A stretch of 64,000 nucleotides of DNA from Ichthyophthirius multifiliis (Eukaryota > Ciliophora > Oligohymenophorea > Hymenostomatida). Location of the stretch: positions 186,001 to 250,000 of the forward strand of contig NW_004086444.1 in NCBI RefSeq assembly GCF_000220395.1, read 5' to 3'. Positions 14,996 to 29,000 of the stretch are shown one piece after another. Position numbers and translations under genes: made by a program. Under the pieces are notes generated by a model. That model saw nothing but the letters and a program-made list of their open reading frames with translations. It ran no database searches and was not told the origin of the DNA. How positions within the stretch are numbered: position 1 is the stretch's first letter; every line of letters begins with the position of its first letter.

Positions 14996-16293
14996 CTTTA
15001 CACATATTTATCCCTATTTTCTATATTTTTTTTTTTATTATTAGATTTTTTTTTATTTAGTTAGTTTTTCAAGTTTATTTTTATTTATTTTTAATAAAAA
15101 ATATTTGACTAATATATATTTATAGATATATATATAATGCAGAATATTATTCGATTGAATTATAACATTTATATGCGCATTTTACTAAATTTGAGATTTT
15201 AGTATACAATAAATATTTTTAAATTGGTATTTTTATATATTGCTTAACATATTGCTTAACATATTTATGGATTAATTTTTTTATATTTTTCATTTTGTCT
15301 TCGAAATAAATAATAAATACATTAATTATTATAAATTTAAATATAAAATTAATTCTACAAAAAAAAAAAGATATATATTTATTTTATTTAAATTTATTAA
15401 AGGACATGAAACATATTTATTTTCATATAATATAAAAAAAAATTAGTAAATAGATATTTATTTTAATATAATCAATTTAATAAATTTTACTTTTTTTATA
15501 AATAAAATAGAATATTATATTAATATTAAATTACGAGTAACTTTGATATTTTTAATTTATAATTTTTAAATAATTTTTTTTATTAATTAGGTTTATATTT
15601 TTTTTTATTAATATACTTGCCAATTTTTATAAAAAAATAAAAGTTTTAAATTTATGTTTAATTAAAATATACGCCTAATTTATATTTTTTATTTTCTAAT
15701 AAATTTCTAATTAATTTTACCAGTTTTATAAATTTTTTAAATAAAAGTAAGTAATATATAGTATAAATTAATTAAAATTAAAAAATAAAGATTTTTTTTT
15801 CTTATTTTTTAATAATGAAATTATTCTATTAAAATAATCTTATTTTTTATTAAAGTTAAATTTTAATATTTCTATTATATAACAAATAAAACATTATATT
15901 TAAAAATTCATAGCCTAAGCTTTTAATATTGTCAAATAATTGAATTTTAAATTAAGTTTTTATTATTTTTTTGTTTTATTTTTCTTTATTTTTTTATTTA
16001 TTTAAGTATTTGCTTTTTATAAATGATTTTAAAAATTTTCTATTTTTAAATATTAAAACATTTCTTGGTATTAAAAATCAAAAGTTTTGCATTATTAATT
16101 AATATTTTTTTTATAAAAATACCTATTTTATTTTAATAATAATTTAAAAACATTAATATTATTAAAAAACAATTTTGTAATTAATTTTCTAAAGAATATA
16201 AATACCTTAAGGTTCTCTACTCTATTTAAAAAAACAAAAAAATAAAATATATATATATATATATAATAAAAATATTTATTTATAAAAAATTAG
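14996..16293. other. 1.3-kb divergent intergenic region
   Basis: Between the start of the kinase gene (minus) and the start of the TmcB-like gene (plus). No credible frame. It holds two promoters by position only; a tandem TATTGCTTAACA pair at about 15238-15262 is the only short duplication seen. Confidence 0.55.
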
Positions 16294-19200
16294 ATGAATA
16301 ATGAATAAGATGTAGAATCAGTAGGCTTACTGAATTAAAAATCAAATTAAATAAGCTCATTAAATAGTTCTTAAAAAAGTATGTTAAATCTCTGTTTTGA
16401 ATTTTTATTTATAATATTAAAACATGATGAGTTAAGCTTATCTATAAATACCATACTAGCAATAATTTAGTATTTCTAAATTATTTATTTTGCATTTCAT
16501 CCAATTGTAATTAACTTTTTATATTTTTTTTTTTTTTTTAAATATAATAAAAAGGTAAGTAAACTTTGGGATAGTAATTTAGCTAATAATGCAGCCTAAG
16601 TATTCGGATATGTAGGTATTTTCCATATATATAGATCTTAAACATGGAATATATGTTTAATTGTATTTTATATTGGTTTTATAATAAAATTAATATATTC
16701 ACTTTGCTTTTTATATTGTTGTGTTACTTTAAATAGATAAAAGATTTTTCCAAATTTAGTTACCAATTTTATAGTTATTACTACTAATTTATTAATAAAT
16801 ATACTCTATATGCCTTTCTTGGATGTCTTTTTAATTATAGTAAATTGCTCTGGAGAAAGTAATTAAACTAGTTTTAAATATGTTAGTTTGTATAAGGATA
16901 TATAATGCTTTAGTGTATTTTTTATTTATTTTTATAATAAAAGTTATTTAAATATCTCTTAAATAATTTAAATATTAATAGGGAATGCATATATTTTATT
17001 TTTCAGTATCAATATTTTGTATTATAATGCTTTTGTTATTCATTTTTATTTTCGGATATTTATATTTTGATGGAATATATAACGAATTCAAAGGTAATTC
17101 TAAAAAAAATAACCGAGGAAATATTACTTTAATTATCTACGAAACAGTTCTTATATTTAGCCTAAATTTCCTTAACGGAGCTAACTAAACTAATTTTATA
17201 GTAGTTATCTATTTAATTGGAAGTGCTTTTGTATTCTATATGATACATATAAATTCACCTTTTAATAATATTATTATTTAGAAAGTATGGTCCTATTTAT
17301 AATCAGTAAATACTTGGACAGCTATAATGTTAGCTATAGCTTGTGTAAAATAATCCATATATATATAGATATATATTATATTTTATAAATATATAAATAT
17401 ATTTAATAAAAAAGGTAACTGAAAAAAGAATATTTCATGGAATAATTTATGCCTGGTTAACAGGTTTACCTTTATTATTTTTTATAATTTTTTGGAATCC
17501 GACTGATAAAATAAAAGTATTAAAAATAATATGAAAAATAAATAAAATAAAAAGGGTGAAGCAGCAATAAATATAAACGTAAATAAATTCGAAGATCCAC
17601 AAGAAGTAATTGATCATGTTATATATGTTCAAAAACTTGTCTATAATGATATAAAAAAAACTAAATCGGGTCAACTTCTAAACGGATATATAGAATTTCA
17701 TAACAAAACTTGTTTAAATGCAGTTTGTCCATTAAAAAAGGTAAAATTTTCAGTGATATTAAAAAAAAATGAACATGAATAAGCAAAAAAAAACAATAAA
17801 TAAAATAATAATAATAATAATTAAAATAACAATAATAATAATAATTATTAAAGATAAGATAAGAGATATTAATTTTGTTAAGAAACGTTATGTAAATTAT
17901 TTGAATAAAACATCCTTAAATTCCCTACAAACATAAACCTTAGAATAAACTATGCTGTATATTTAATGAAAGTAATCAAAAGCAAATAACATGCCTTAAA
18001 TTAAATTATAGAAGCTGAAAGTTTCAAGCAATCTTTTGATGAAAAGTTTATTTTGTATTATATAAAGAAGGTTATAGAGAATGAAATTTGCGAATTAAGC
18101 AATAATGATGATGATTATGGAAATTAAAAGACCTAAGAGAGTGAAATTAATAATTTTAAACTTGCTATGGAATAAACTGTGGCTTTATTAATGGAATTTT
18201 GGAGTTAGTTTTCAGATGAAAAACCTGATTTGATAAAATTATATGATATTGGCAGTAAATTATTCCCTTTAAAATAGTTAGTTGATACTATGTAGAAAAA
18301 AATCACAAGAGGAAAAGGTGAACAAATTCCGAAAGTTTTGAGAGTTTATTCGAAGTATTTAATTGATATTTTTAATGATAAAAAAAACGGTGTACTATTG
18401 TTAGAAAAAGCAAATAAAATAGAGTAAAATATTCTCAATAAAAAAGAGTTTCATATAGGCTATACTTCTGAAATTAATTTAGATGGAAAAGAAGATGGAA
18501 TCGCATTTATGACAATGGAAGATGAAAAATTAGGAGAACTTTTGACTTGTAATTTGACTTTAGCAAGTCTTTTTGGATACAATAAATAGGATTTGATTAA
18601 TAAAAATGTCACAATGCTATAGCCTATTATATATATGTAACATCATTAGGATATTTTAAAATATTATATTGAAAAAGAAACTAAAAATGGCACATAACAA
18701 CCATAAGATATTAGTGTTAGAGAGAAAATTTTACATATTTAAGGCAAAAATAAATAGTAATATATTTTTCCAATTACATTAAAGATATAACCTGTCTATC
18801 ATGCAATTAAAGATGGAAATGAGTATTTGGGAATTTTTAAAAAAGAAAAAGCTATTAAAAATATTGCCTATATTTAAAGTGATGAAAAAGGTATAATAAA
18901 AGATATTTCATCATGTAAAATTAAAAATATATGTAGACATAAATTTTATTATTCTAAAATTTTTTATAAAAAAGCTTGTATAAATATATTAGGAATAGAT
19001 ATAAAAATTATTACATTATAATAAATTTCCATTTAAAAAATAGTGATATAAATATATATATATATATATAATAATATATATATATATATATATAAATTTA
19101 TATATTTTATAATTTGATATATATAGTTTGAAGATATTGACGATTATAGATAGGAATGTTTGAGTAAATAAGGGAAAATAATAAATTATACATTTCCGAA

Positions 19201-20803
19201 ATTTCATGACGATTCAGTTATTTTCGGTAAAAGTGACAAAATGACAAAATTACTTGTTTAAATGTAAGATATAAAATTTAAATATAAAGGTGATGATAAA
19301 CTCGGAAATATATTTAAAATAGAATAAATCCAAGACAAACCTTTAAAATCATAAAAATCTAAAATAACTTAAACGACTTTAGTTTTAAGTGAAAAAAAAT
19401 AAATATTAGGTGCTTTTTAGTTTAAACTACATATATAGGAAGATGAAGATATATTATATAATGGGTAATTTATCGAAAGTGAAAATTATTCAGATTAAAA
19501 TAATAATATTGAAACTACTTAATTTGATTAGAGTTAGATATAGTAAGGAAATGATAGTAAATTTGAAAATGCGAATAATCTTTCCTAATATTTAAATAAT
19601 AATATCGTTTTTTTAAAATCAAATTAAATTAATGAGGAAAAATAAAATAATTAAGCTAGTTAATAATAACTTGAATTTTAAATAAAAAAAAATTATTGTG
19701 AAGGCATTAAGACTTATAGATTGGTTAATAATTAATTATAGGATATAGAAAAATATAAAGATGATGAATAGGATGAAGATGAAGAAAATATGGAAGATGA
19801 TAAATTAGAAGAATAACAATAACACTAAAATTATAAAAATAAATAAAATTAGTTAAATTTAACGGAATCAAAGGGTAATATTAATGCTTTTGATTACTCT
19901 AGAGCTTTAAATGATGAACTAGATAAATAATCAGAATCAATTATTGTTTAATAATTAAAATATTTCTCTATTTTTGTTATTATAATTATGATAATGATGT
20001 ATAAATAATAAAATATAAATTATTTAAATATAATAATAATACTTATATATATATAAATATATTATAGATCATGTATAGAATTTGGTATAAATAATAATTA
20101 TATTCTAACCTAAAAAGATGGATATTAGAAAGTTTAATTAGAGTCTTAAAGACTTGCTTGTATAAACGAAATGATTTCCTATATAAGAGAAATTAATTTA
20201 TTAGCTTTAGATATTCGAATTCCTTAATATAAAATACAAAGTGTTGCAAATCCTGATAAATAATCAGATTTTACAGCTTTAAAAGAAAGAATATTAAACA
20301 CAATAAACGAACTGAAAGATTTAAATTAGAATTTGATAAATTTATAGAGTTCTTCAGATAAAATTGTAGATATTTAATATTTAGAGAATTAATAAAAAAC
20401 ATCCTTAAATATAAACTCTGTAACTGAATAAATAATATCAAGAGCACATGCTATTATATAATAGAATTTAGATTTTATAAAGAATTAATAGACAGATAAT
20501 TTTTATATATAATTTAATGGATTAAATGATTATTCGGTTAAAATTTTAACTATAATGGATGAAAAAAATGCCTCATTAATTGATAATATATATCATATGC
20601 AAAATTATTAGATAATTTTTCTCATTGTATCGATTTGTATTATGCTTATATTTTCGGTTATTTTAACTTTTTTATTAGGAAAAACTATCTTCGCGAAGTA
20701 AATTATACTTTCAGTTTTCTTAGATATATCAGAAAAAACATCAAAATATTTGTATACAAGTTGTGAGAATTTTATAGCTTAAATTAATACAGGAGAAGAA
20801 GGT

Positions 20804-20863
<60 letters not shown>

Positions 20864-22101
20864 TATAGATGATATATATAGTGAAGGTTATGCTTTTATT
20901 GATGATAAAGATGATTTTGATGATTAAAAAGGTTCAATTTTTGGTAAAAAAAGAAAAAAATTCAAAAACGCTGATAGAGGTACTTTCGGATTCTTTTTCA
21001 AAATGCTTTTAATTTCCATATTTTTTGAAGTTTATTTCTTTGTTAATTATTTTTTAGAAAGAAATTAATTATCAATAATGTCATAATTATTACTTGAATT
21101 TAACTGTACAAATTTTTCAGAAGGATTTTATTCTTTAGCTTTAAATGGATAAAAGTAATTATTCATTAATAAAGGTTAAGCTTTTCTTAACGGACAAGCA
21201 GAAAATTAAGTTGCTTAAATGATTGAAAATTTTTTTAATGTAGATGCTACTATTCATTAAGTATATTTTTTTATTTTTTTATATTTTTATAATTTTTTTA
21301 GTAACATGCATTAAATAGTCCTGTTTTTGATACTTCTATTGGATATTAAGATTCATTTGAAAATATTATGTTCAAAGATCCATGTAATATTATGGTTGAA
21401 AGAAAGTCTGTGAGTTAAAACGAATGTGATAATTTTCAATATTAGATTGTTAAATAGGTAAAAATTCATTTTTATATAATTTTCATTTTTTTTTTAGGGT
21501 ATTATTACAGTTACTGTAAGATTTTTTTAATTAATTAGATATTTTAAAGATAGGTATGATTGGATTATTAAAAATCCTACTACTTAATTTAATTTTACTT
21601 AATTTAAAGGCTATGTAAAAATATAAAATCGTGACATAAGTATATAATAAAATAATTTATTAAATCTTTTAAGATTAAATGATTCCTATGAATTAAGTAA
21701 TATTTTTTGTAAAATTAAAAACCCTGTATTTTTATTTTTAATAAAAAGATAGTATTTAAGTTATTTATTTGAAATCGGCTTATAGGTATTTATAAGAATA
21801 GTTTATGAAATAAAACGAATATTCAATTAATAATTTCAAAGTTTAAAGAGTAATGTTACTTGTTATATTTATTGTTTGTCTTTTAGTAGGATTATTAATA
21901 TATTGGTTACCTTTTTTACAACATTTAAATAAAGAAGTATTTTTAAAAATAATTTTTTAAATTTCTTTTTTAAAAAAAAAATATTAAATATAGATATGGT
22001 CAACTAAGTGTTTACTTTCTTTCATACCTGTCGACGAAATGACAAAAGTATAAAATATAGCTATTTTTATTAAAGATATTATTCTGGAAAAAAAAATATG
22101 A
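16294..22101 (+). CDS. TmcB-like multi-pass membrane protein with PAS domain (copy 1)
   Basis: A very large multi-pass protein, probably over 1600 residues. The N-terminal third has many hydrophobic helices (IIQYFQIIYFAF, IVFYIGFIIKLIYSLCFLY, FYFSVSIFCIIMLLLFIFIF, GLPLLFFIIFW). A cytoplasmic block follows with a Cys patch H-x3-C-x4-CP, then a PAS-type region: LLTCNLTLASLFGYNKQ, NVTMLQPIIYM, HHQDILKYYIE and IFPITLKIQP. Further helices sit at ILTFLLGKTIF, FFFKMLLISIFFEVYFFVNY and VMLLVIFIVCLLVGLLIYW. This order matches the ciliate and amoeba TmcB/TmcC family, often annotated 'PAS domain S-box family'; their function is unknown but sensory signalling is assumed. Several introns of roughly 35-70 nt are needed, for example 20802-20868. 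Start at the first ATG, TGA at 22099-22101. Confidence 0.82.
20802..20868 (+). repeat. (TA)n-filled intron
   Basis: A 67-nt GT...AG intron that is almost entirely TA repeat. Removing it joins ..NTGEEG to DDIYSEGYAF in frame. Confidence 0.85.
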
Positions 22102-22519
22102 GATAAAATATTAATTTTATTCTATGTATTTTTATAATTAAAATATAAATATAAATTCCATATCATGACTATAATAAAAATTAAATTTTAAATTTTGTTT
22201 TTTTATAAAAGAATATTTAATCATTATTATTTTATGTAAAAATTAGCATTATATCAAAATAATTTTTGTTAATAAAATAAAAAATAAAATAAAGTAAAAA
22301 TAAAATAAAACTAGATATTAATTTTTTTAAAAAAAATAATACATATTAAAATATTTATATATTTAAATATATATATATATATAAAAAAAAATATTATAAT
22401 TATATATAAATAAATTTGTATTTATTTTTATATATATTTTATTTTAATTTTTTTTTTTATTTAAATTAAAATAAAATATATATATATATATATTTATTTT
22501 AAATATTAAATTATCATTT
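22102..22519. other. Convergent intergenic spacer
   Basis: Lies between the 3' ends of the TmcB-like gene and the aminopeptidase P gene. TA-rich, with no frame. Confidence 0.6.
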
Positions 22520-24765
22520 TCAAACAGGTAAAGGTTAAGTATTTTTCTTAAGCCAATCTAAAGCTATTTAATCATTTTATTATTTTAGTACTGGTGATAA
22601 TTTATTCCATACCTATAAATAAACATCATTTAATGTAATTTTTTTTTTTACTTATTAATGATATTAATCAACAAATTAAGCATCATTTTTTGTTAATAAA
22701 GTATAATCAATCAAATTTCTATCGTAAGGACACAAAGTTAAATTTTCGAAACCTAAAAATTCATTTCCTTTATTAATAACTACTAAATCATCCTCAATTC
22801 TAATACCAAATTCTCCATCTTTATAATATCCAGGTTCTTTAAAAATTTATTACAATATATTATAAAAAATATAGTTAAATATACCATCAGAAACAATCAT
22901 TCCTTCTAAAAGTGGTTCATTTCTATATTTACTGATTCCATGAGGTCCTTCATGTACATTTAAAAAATGCCCAATACCATGTCCTGTGCCATGACCGTAG
23001 TCCATATAATTAGCCCATAAATGTCTTCTGGCTAAAACGTCAATATCGCTTCCTGCAATTAGAGATTTTGAAGGCCATTAAACTCTCTAAACATCTATGT
23101 TTCCTAACAAAACTCTTGTATAAGCATCTTTTTCTTCATTACTAGCATTTCCGAAATGTAAAGTTCTGGTTACATCAGTAGTTCCATCTCTATATATATA
23201 TTACATATTTTATAAAATTAATTTTTTTAAAAAAATATACAAATATTAAGCTCCAGAATCTAACAAATAAATTAAGTTAGGCTTTAATAAAGCAGCTGTT
23301 TTTTCACATGGTTTATAATGCACAATTGCTGCATTAGGCCCTACAGAAGATATAGTTTCAAAGGAAAGCCCTTTATTTTTATCATTTTTGAGTCTTTTTT
23401 CTTCCAAAACAAGTGCTGCTGTATATTCGTTTAAATTTTAATTTTTCTTAATGACTAATTCATGTTCAAGCCAGGCCAAATAACTTACTAAAGAAACCCC
23501 GTCTCGAATATTACAATCTCTAAATCCTTAAACCTAAGTAGGTGTTTTTATGCCTTTTAATTTATTTATAATTCCTGTTCCAGACATTTTAATAATTTCC
23601 TACTAGTTCAAATTAGTAGTAATTTTGTAATTTATTTCGCCTTCATGGATTGCTATTTTTTAAAAATTCGGTAAATCTTCAAATATCTTTTAGTAACTGG
23701 ACATATTAATGTGATTTTCTTTTAAATAGTATTCTACTTCTTTATTTATTTTTCTCTAATCTACATAAAGTGTACCACAATATGAGTTTTAATTAAAATT
23801 AAAATTTATTATCAAAAAAGATTTAAAAACTGGATTAAATTATATATCTTATCCTCTTAAATTTAAAATCCCTTTTTATTTACAATAAAAAAGTTTTTTT
23901 TTTTTAAAAAAAATATTTTATTTTACAAGCTATTTCGTCTAATTTACCAGTTAAAATCATTTATGCGTTTATCTCTTTTACTTTTTGAGAAATCAAATTT
24001 ATTTTTTCCCCTGTAGATTATCCTACATACTATAATTCATGTATTATAATCTATATTTTTTTTTAATAATAAATTTGTATATATGTAAATAGATTTTTTT
24101 TTTTTCTAGTCTTAACTTATTCGATATTATCTTCTTATTTATTTTCCCATATTTCATCTACAAGATTTTATTCAATAGCCTCTAGTTATATATTGTGTTT
24201 TTCAAAAAATTTCTATCTATTTACAATAAGATCTAACAAATATTTAAATTAAAGATTATTTTTTTAAAAATATATTTATTTAACCTGTACTAACTAATAA
24301 TGGGTCATATCCAATTTTCGAACCCTTATTAAGTAAAACGCTTACATCTTAAGTCCATGGTACTTATCCTTTTTTATTTAGTTTAAAATAATAAAATAAA
24401 TACCTATTCCTAATTTTTTCATTTCCCAACCTTAATCAAGATTTTTTTCAGCCTTTAAATATTTTATGAATTAATAAAAGAAATCAAATTTTTATTTTAC
24501 ATCGAGCCAATATCTTGAATCGACCCATAAAAAAGCTTTTTCCTAAGTTATTAGAGCAAAGCCAGCAGAACCTTTAAAGTTAGAAATATAAGCAAGTCTT
24601 TCGTCAGAAGCAGCTATATATTCGCTCTTATTTATATTAGTATTTTTTTATATATATTTTTAATTTTACATTATGAGCATCATCGTGAGGGACTAAATAA
24701 GCATCGATATTTTTTTTTTTAAGAAGTTCTCGTATTTTAATTAATTTTTAGTCTACGTTTTACAT
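22520..24765 (-). CDS. Xaa-Pro aminopeptidase (aminopeptidase P, M24B)
   Basis: Cleaves N-terminal residues preceding proline; a cytosolic, metal-dependent (usually Mn) pita-bread-fold enzyme. The N-terminal creatinase-like domain begins [21 protein letters not shown] and continues [21 protein letters not shown] and [10 protein letters not shown]. The catalytic domain shows the metal ligands in place: [34 protein letters not shown], and IRIEDD. It ends with the short C-terminal extension common to eukaryotic APP1 proteins ([15 protein letters not shown]). Five or more short introns are needed, including one just after PHDDAHN and one splitting DSGAQY from the DGTTD block. Length of roughly 600 residues agrees with the family. 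No signal peptide is seen at the ATG (24763-24765). Confidence 0.95.
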
Positions 24766-25150
24766 TTTAATTAAATGTTTTAATATCTCTTTTTTTATAA
24801 AATATATAATTTATGAATTTATAATAACAAATCTATTGTAAAAAATTTTTATGAATTAAATCAAGATTAGGTTTTATAATAAATATATTAATAAAAAAAA
24901 TTAATATAAAAAACAAATAAAATAATTAAATCTAAAACATTAATTAAATAGAGAATTTAGTATAAGAAAATATATATTTATTTTTAAATATTGAATAAAT
25001 ATATTAATATTATATATTTCATAATAAATATGTAATACATAGCTTATATATAAAATTAATATATATAAAAATTGTTAACGATCAATTAAAAAATATAATT
25101 TTTATTTTATATTCAATTTAATTAAGAAAAAAGTATTTAGTTAAATAGAA
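24766..25150. other. Divergent intergenic region
   Basis: Between the aminopeptidase P start and the phospholipase A2-like start. AT-rich with no coding frame; two promoters are implied by position. Confidence 0.6.
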
Positions 25151-25966
25151 ATGATTTATAAAAATAAATAAATTATTTATCTAATATTTGTATTTTTTTT
25201 AATAATAATTCTAATATAATTAATAAATTATGACTACGATTAACCTAATAATAATTTATTTAATTTCAGAAAAAAATAGCCCTCTATCACCAACTAAAAT
25301 TAGATAACAATAAAATACTTCGAAGAAGGCGAAAAAATACACATAATACATAAAAATTAAATATATACATTAAATTAAAGAATCCAATAATTATAAAAAA
25401 TAAAACCAAATTTAATAAAATTCTAAAAACTAAAAAATTAAAACATTAAAAACAAAATACAAAAACCCATAAATATACTTCAATTTACCTACGGAAATTG
25501 GTGCGGTCCTGAATACGGTGGATTAAATAATGAATGTAAAGATAAATGTATGCAAAACATATAAGAAATTTCAAACGAATGTAAATAATGTAATCAACCA
25601 ATAGATTATGTAGACTCGATATGTATGTAACATGATTTCTGTATTACAAGATTTTAACTATAAAATACCTTTAAAGATACCTGCAAATATAAAATACTCT
25701 AAGTAGGAAGTATTTTTTTAACAAGTTGTGAATGTACATATTTAATTATGAATAATTTATCATATGAAATGCTTTCTGAAAAATGTTAAAACACGGATTG
25801 TATTATAAACGGAATTATAATAAAAGAGGTTTTTGATAATATTTTATTTGACTGTGTTTGTTGTTATAAAGAATTCCATAGATCTTTAGAAGATAATAAA
25901 ATGTATTTTATTAACACTGCTAAGTGTGTTTTGCCGGATGAATGTAAAAGTTTTAATGGATAATGA
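25151..25966 (+). CDS. Secretory phospholipase A2-like protein
   Basis: An intronless 271-residue frame. Residues 8-26 form a hydrophobic signal sequence or anchor (IIYLIFVFFLIIILIQLI). A K/Q/N-rich spacer follows to about residue 110, then the catalytic region: YGNWCGP (114-120) with the neighbouring glycines matches the calcium loop, and VDSICMQHDFC (154-164) matches the C-x-x-HD-x-C helix with the active-site His161 and Asp162. The second Cys of the usual CCxxHD pair is replaced (IC-MQ-HD). About 19 more cysteines follow, consistent with a disulfide-rich lumenal or secreted enzyme that hydrolyses the sn-2 ester of phospholipids. The long N-terminal spacer is unusual for the family; whether it is cut off is unknown. 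Tandem TAA TGA (Gln, stop) closes the gene. Confidence 0.85.
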
Positions 25967-26092
25967 TAAAATAAAAAAATATATTTATACAATTTCTTTT
26001 GAAAAATAGCTTTATTTATTTAATTTAATAAAATAAATAACAAATTTTTATATACTATATTGAATTTTTTATTAAAAAAATAAATAAATCGA

Positions 26093-29000
26093 TCATTCTT
26101 CCTCATAAGAAGATTCACCATTACTATGTCTATTATATTAAGCTTCTGGATCTAAATTAATAGGGTCTTCTGCATTCATAGAATCACAATCTGTATTAAT
26201 AGCAATTAATAACTAGCTTTTTAACGAAGCTTTATTAGTATAAGCTGGTAGTTCTAAATTAAAAAAGCATGTATCTGCTTTTGGTAGTAATTTATCAGAA
26301 TTCGAGCTTGAATAAGTAGCCGGTTTAATCATAAATCTAGTTTAATTTCTTTCGAATTCCTCATCATTAGGTGGCAATCTTTCCTATCCCCAGCAAAACT
26401 TGACAAACCTAAGAGATTCCGTATGATTTAATTCATGCAAAACCTCCCAAAGCATTTTCACATGGGGTGTGTTTTCGTTTAAATTTCCACTATAAATTGT
26501 ATGTCTTTTAAGTAAATCGAAATCCACATTTTTCTTTCCACAAACCCACATTTCTAAATCCGAAGCATCCACCAAGTTTAACAATGGTAAAGGCACGATT
26601 TAATTTAAACCATTTTTAATAGCATGAATTTGTAATTAACTTTCACCTATTTTGGCTTCGACTAATTTAGCTATATAATCAAGTCTGTCTTCATACCCAA
26701 CCTATATTTTAGAACCATCTCTAATTAATTCTATAGTCGACATATCGCTTAGTGTAGTAGTGTAGGTTTCGAAAAAGGACTACTCAAAGACTTCTTTTTC
26801 ACAATTTTCAATAAATTTAATTAAATCAAATACAGGTTTATCGATTTCTTCCAAATCTTCCAATGTAACTTGTTAACTGACAAGCTATTTCCATAAAATT
26901 CGAGGTAAATCTAATGTTAAATGGGTCCCTGTGCGTATACATTCACCCATTAAAATTCCGAGAAACTCAAAAAGTTATAATTAATAAGAGCTTTTAGCAG
27001 ATGGATTAATTACGTATTTTTCACGAGAATCACCCATTTTAGATAAATTATTGGTTGATGGACATAATAAATTTAATTGACGTTTATGAGAAGATAATAC
27101 ATTAGGTTATAATTCGGAAGATATATCTGCAAAAAATTACCTATAAGGACCTGATTCGCCCATAACTAATTCTCCTTTGAAAATTATTTCAAAAGCAATA
27201 AAAGGATCTGTTCCAGTAGGTTTAACAGGTCTATAAAAATTATATAAAATAATATAATATGTAAAATATTTTTATATTTATATATTATTATATTTTAAAT
27301 ATATATGTTATCTTTTTGTACATATAATTATATTTTACCTTAATTATGTAATTGGAATATCTTTTATTTATTCATAGGCTTTAGTAAAAATAAAATCTTC
27401 TTTTTATAATTAAGTAGCAATATTTTTATGAGTTTATGCTTTTTAATCTTAATATTAATTATTATTTGTATTATTATAATTTAAATTCTAGCCTTAGTTT
27501 TTTTAAAAATCTATCTAATCTTACAATTTTAATCTTTCAACTTAAACTTTAGGCACCTAATCTCTCCTAAGGGCAGTTTTATTCAATACTTTCTAAGCGA
27601 GATCATTTTTAATAGGGTTCATACATAAAACTCTATAATTAGAAAATTATGTAGACATTGACAAAGTTATAAAAGCGTTATTATTTTAATTCTAAAAATT
27701 GAAAATTTAATAATCCAATGGTTCACATTTTGAGTCCATATTAATAAAAAAGATACTTTTTTATAATAGCTTATTTAAAAGCTTTATTAAAGCCCAAGAA
27801 TATCTTATATCCCTTAAAGAACATACAGAAATAAGTCTATTATACTACATAGTACTCGATTCATGTAAATAACCAATTGGTTGTAATATGTTTTCATGTA
27901 AAGGTATTATATTATTAGAGGATTGAATAAAGCGAATGTTTGTTGGATTATAATGAAGTACTTATTTCGTCTCTTTACATATTTCTATTTGGATTAATTT
28001 TATTAATTAGTTAAGCAGATTTTGTTATAATAAAATTGGATTTTCTCCTTATATCCAGCCTATTAAATCTAAATGCAAATCAAAGCCTAATTTGAATATT
28101 ATTTCCCATGCGTTTTATGGGTTTTCGAAGGCTAGAATTGCTATTTTTTCTTATAATTATTTATAGTTTCTAAAGTCAACTAGATCTAATTCTTAGAATA
28201 ATTGTTTTAATAAACTAGTAGGTATTTAAGAACATCTTTATTCGATTTTATTTAATACTTAAGTACGTAATATATTCTATTCTTCATTTATCAATCTGAA
28301 TTATAAAAATTCGTTTAGATTTTCATTCTAGGATATATTCTATGTTTCGATTTCTAATGGTTTAATTGAATTAAATTCTACTTTTTATTTTTCCAGAAAT
28401 TAAATTTGAGTATTTAATTGAAATATTTTATCATTGAATTATTCTAGATATTTTTTATAATTATTTTCCATGTCTTCTAAAGTAAGTATTTTTTCTTAGT
28501 TTTCTTATATTTATATAATTTATTATTATTATTTATAGTTTTTTTTTAAGGTTTTTTTTATTCTTTTTATTTCCTTTATTTTTTTTCTTCTTTTTCTATT
28601 TTTTTTTTTATTTCAGATTCAAATTTACATTTTCTTCTTAAAAAACTTTCTCCTCATCTTAAATCTAAGTTTAAATTTTTTAAATCTATTATTAGATTTC
28701 TTCTTTTTTCAATTAATAAAAATCACCAACTTATTATTAAATTATTTAAATTAATTTAGTTTATTTATTCTTTTCCTATTAAATCTCCTCATCTAAAATT
28801 TCTTCAATCCTAAGTTGTTTCTCCTTATTTTCTTTTTAATTTTTATCTGTTTTTCCTCTTCTTCATTATCTTCATCCTCTTCCCCTTTTCCCTCAATTAC
28901 TTAAGGTTTATGAGTTTCACAAATCTCACAAATTGTTGACTCCCAAGGATTTTCTAAAGTACAAGAAGGGCAATTCCAAAACTCCGGATCCTTAGCTTCC

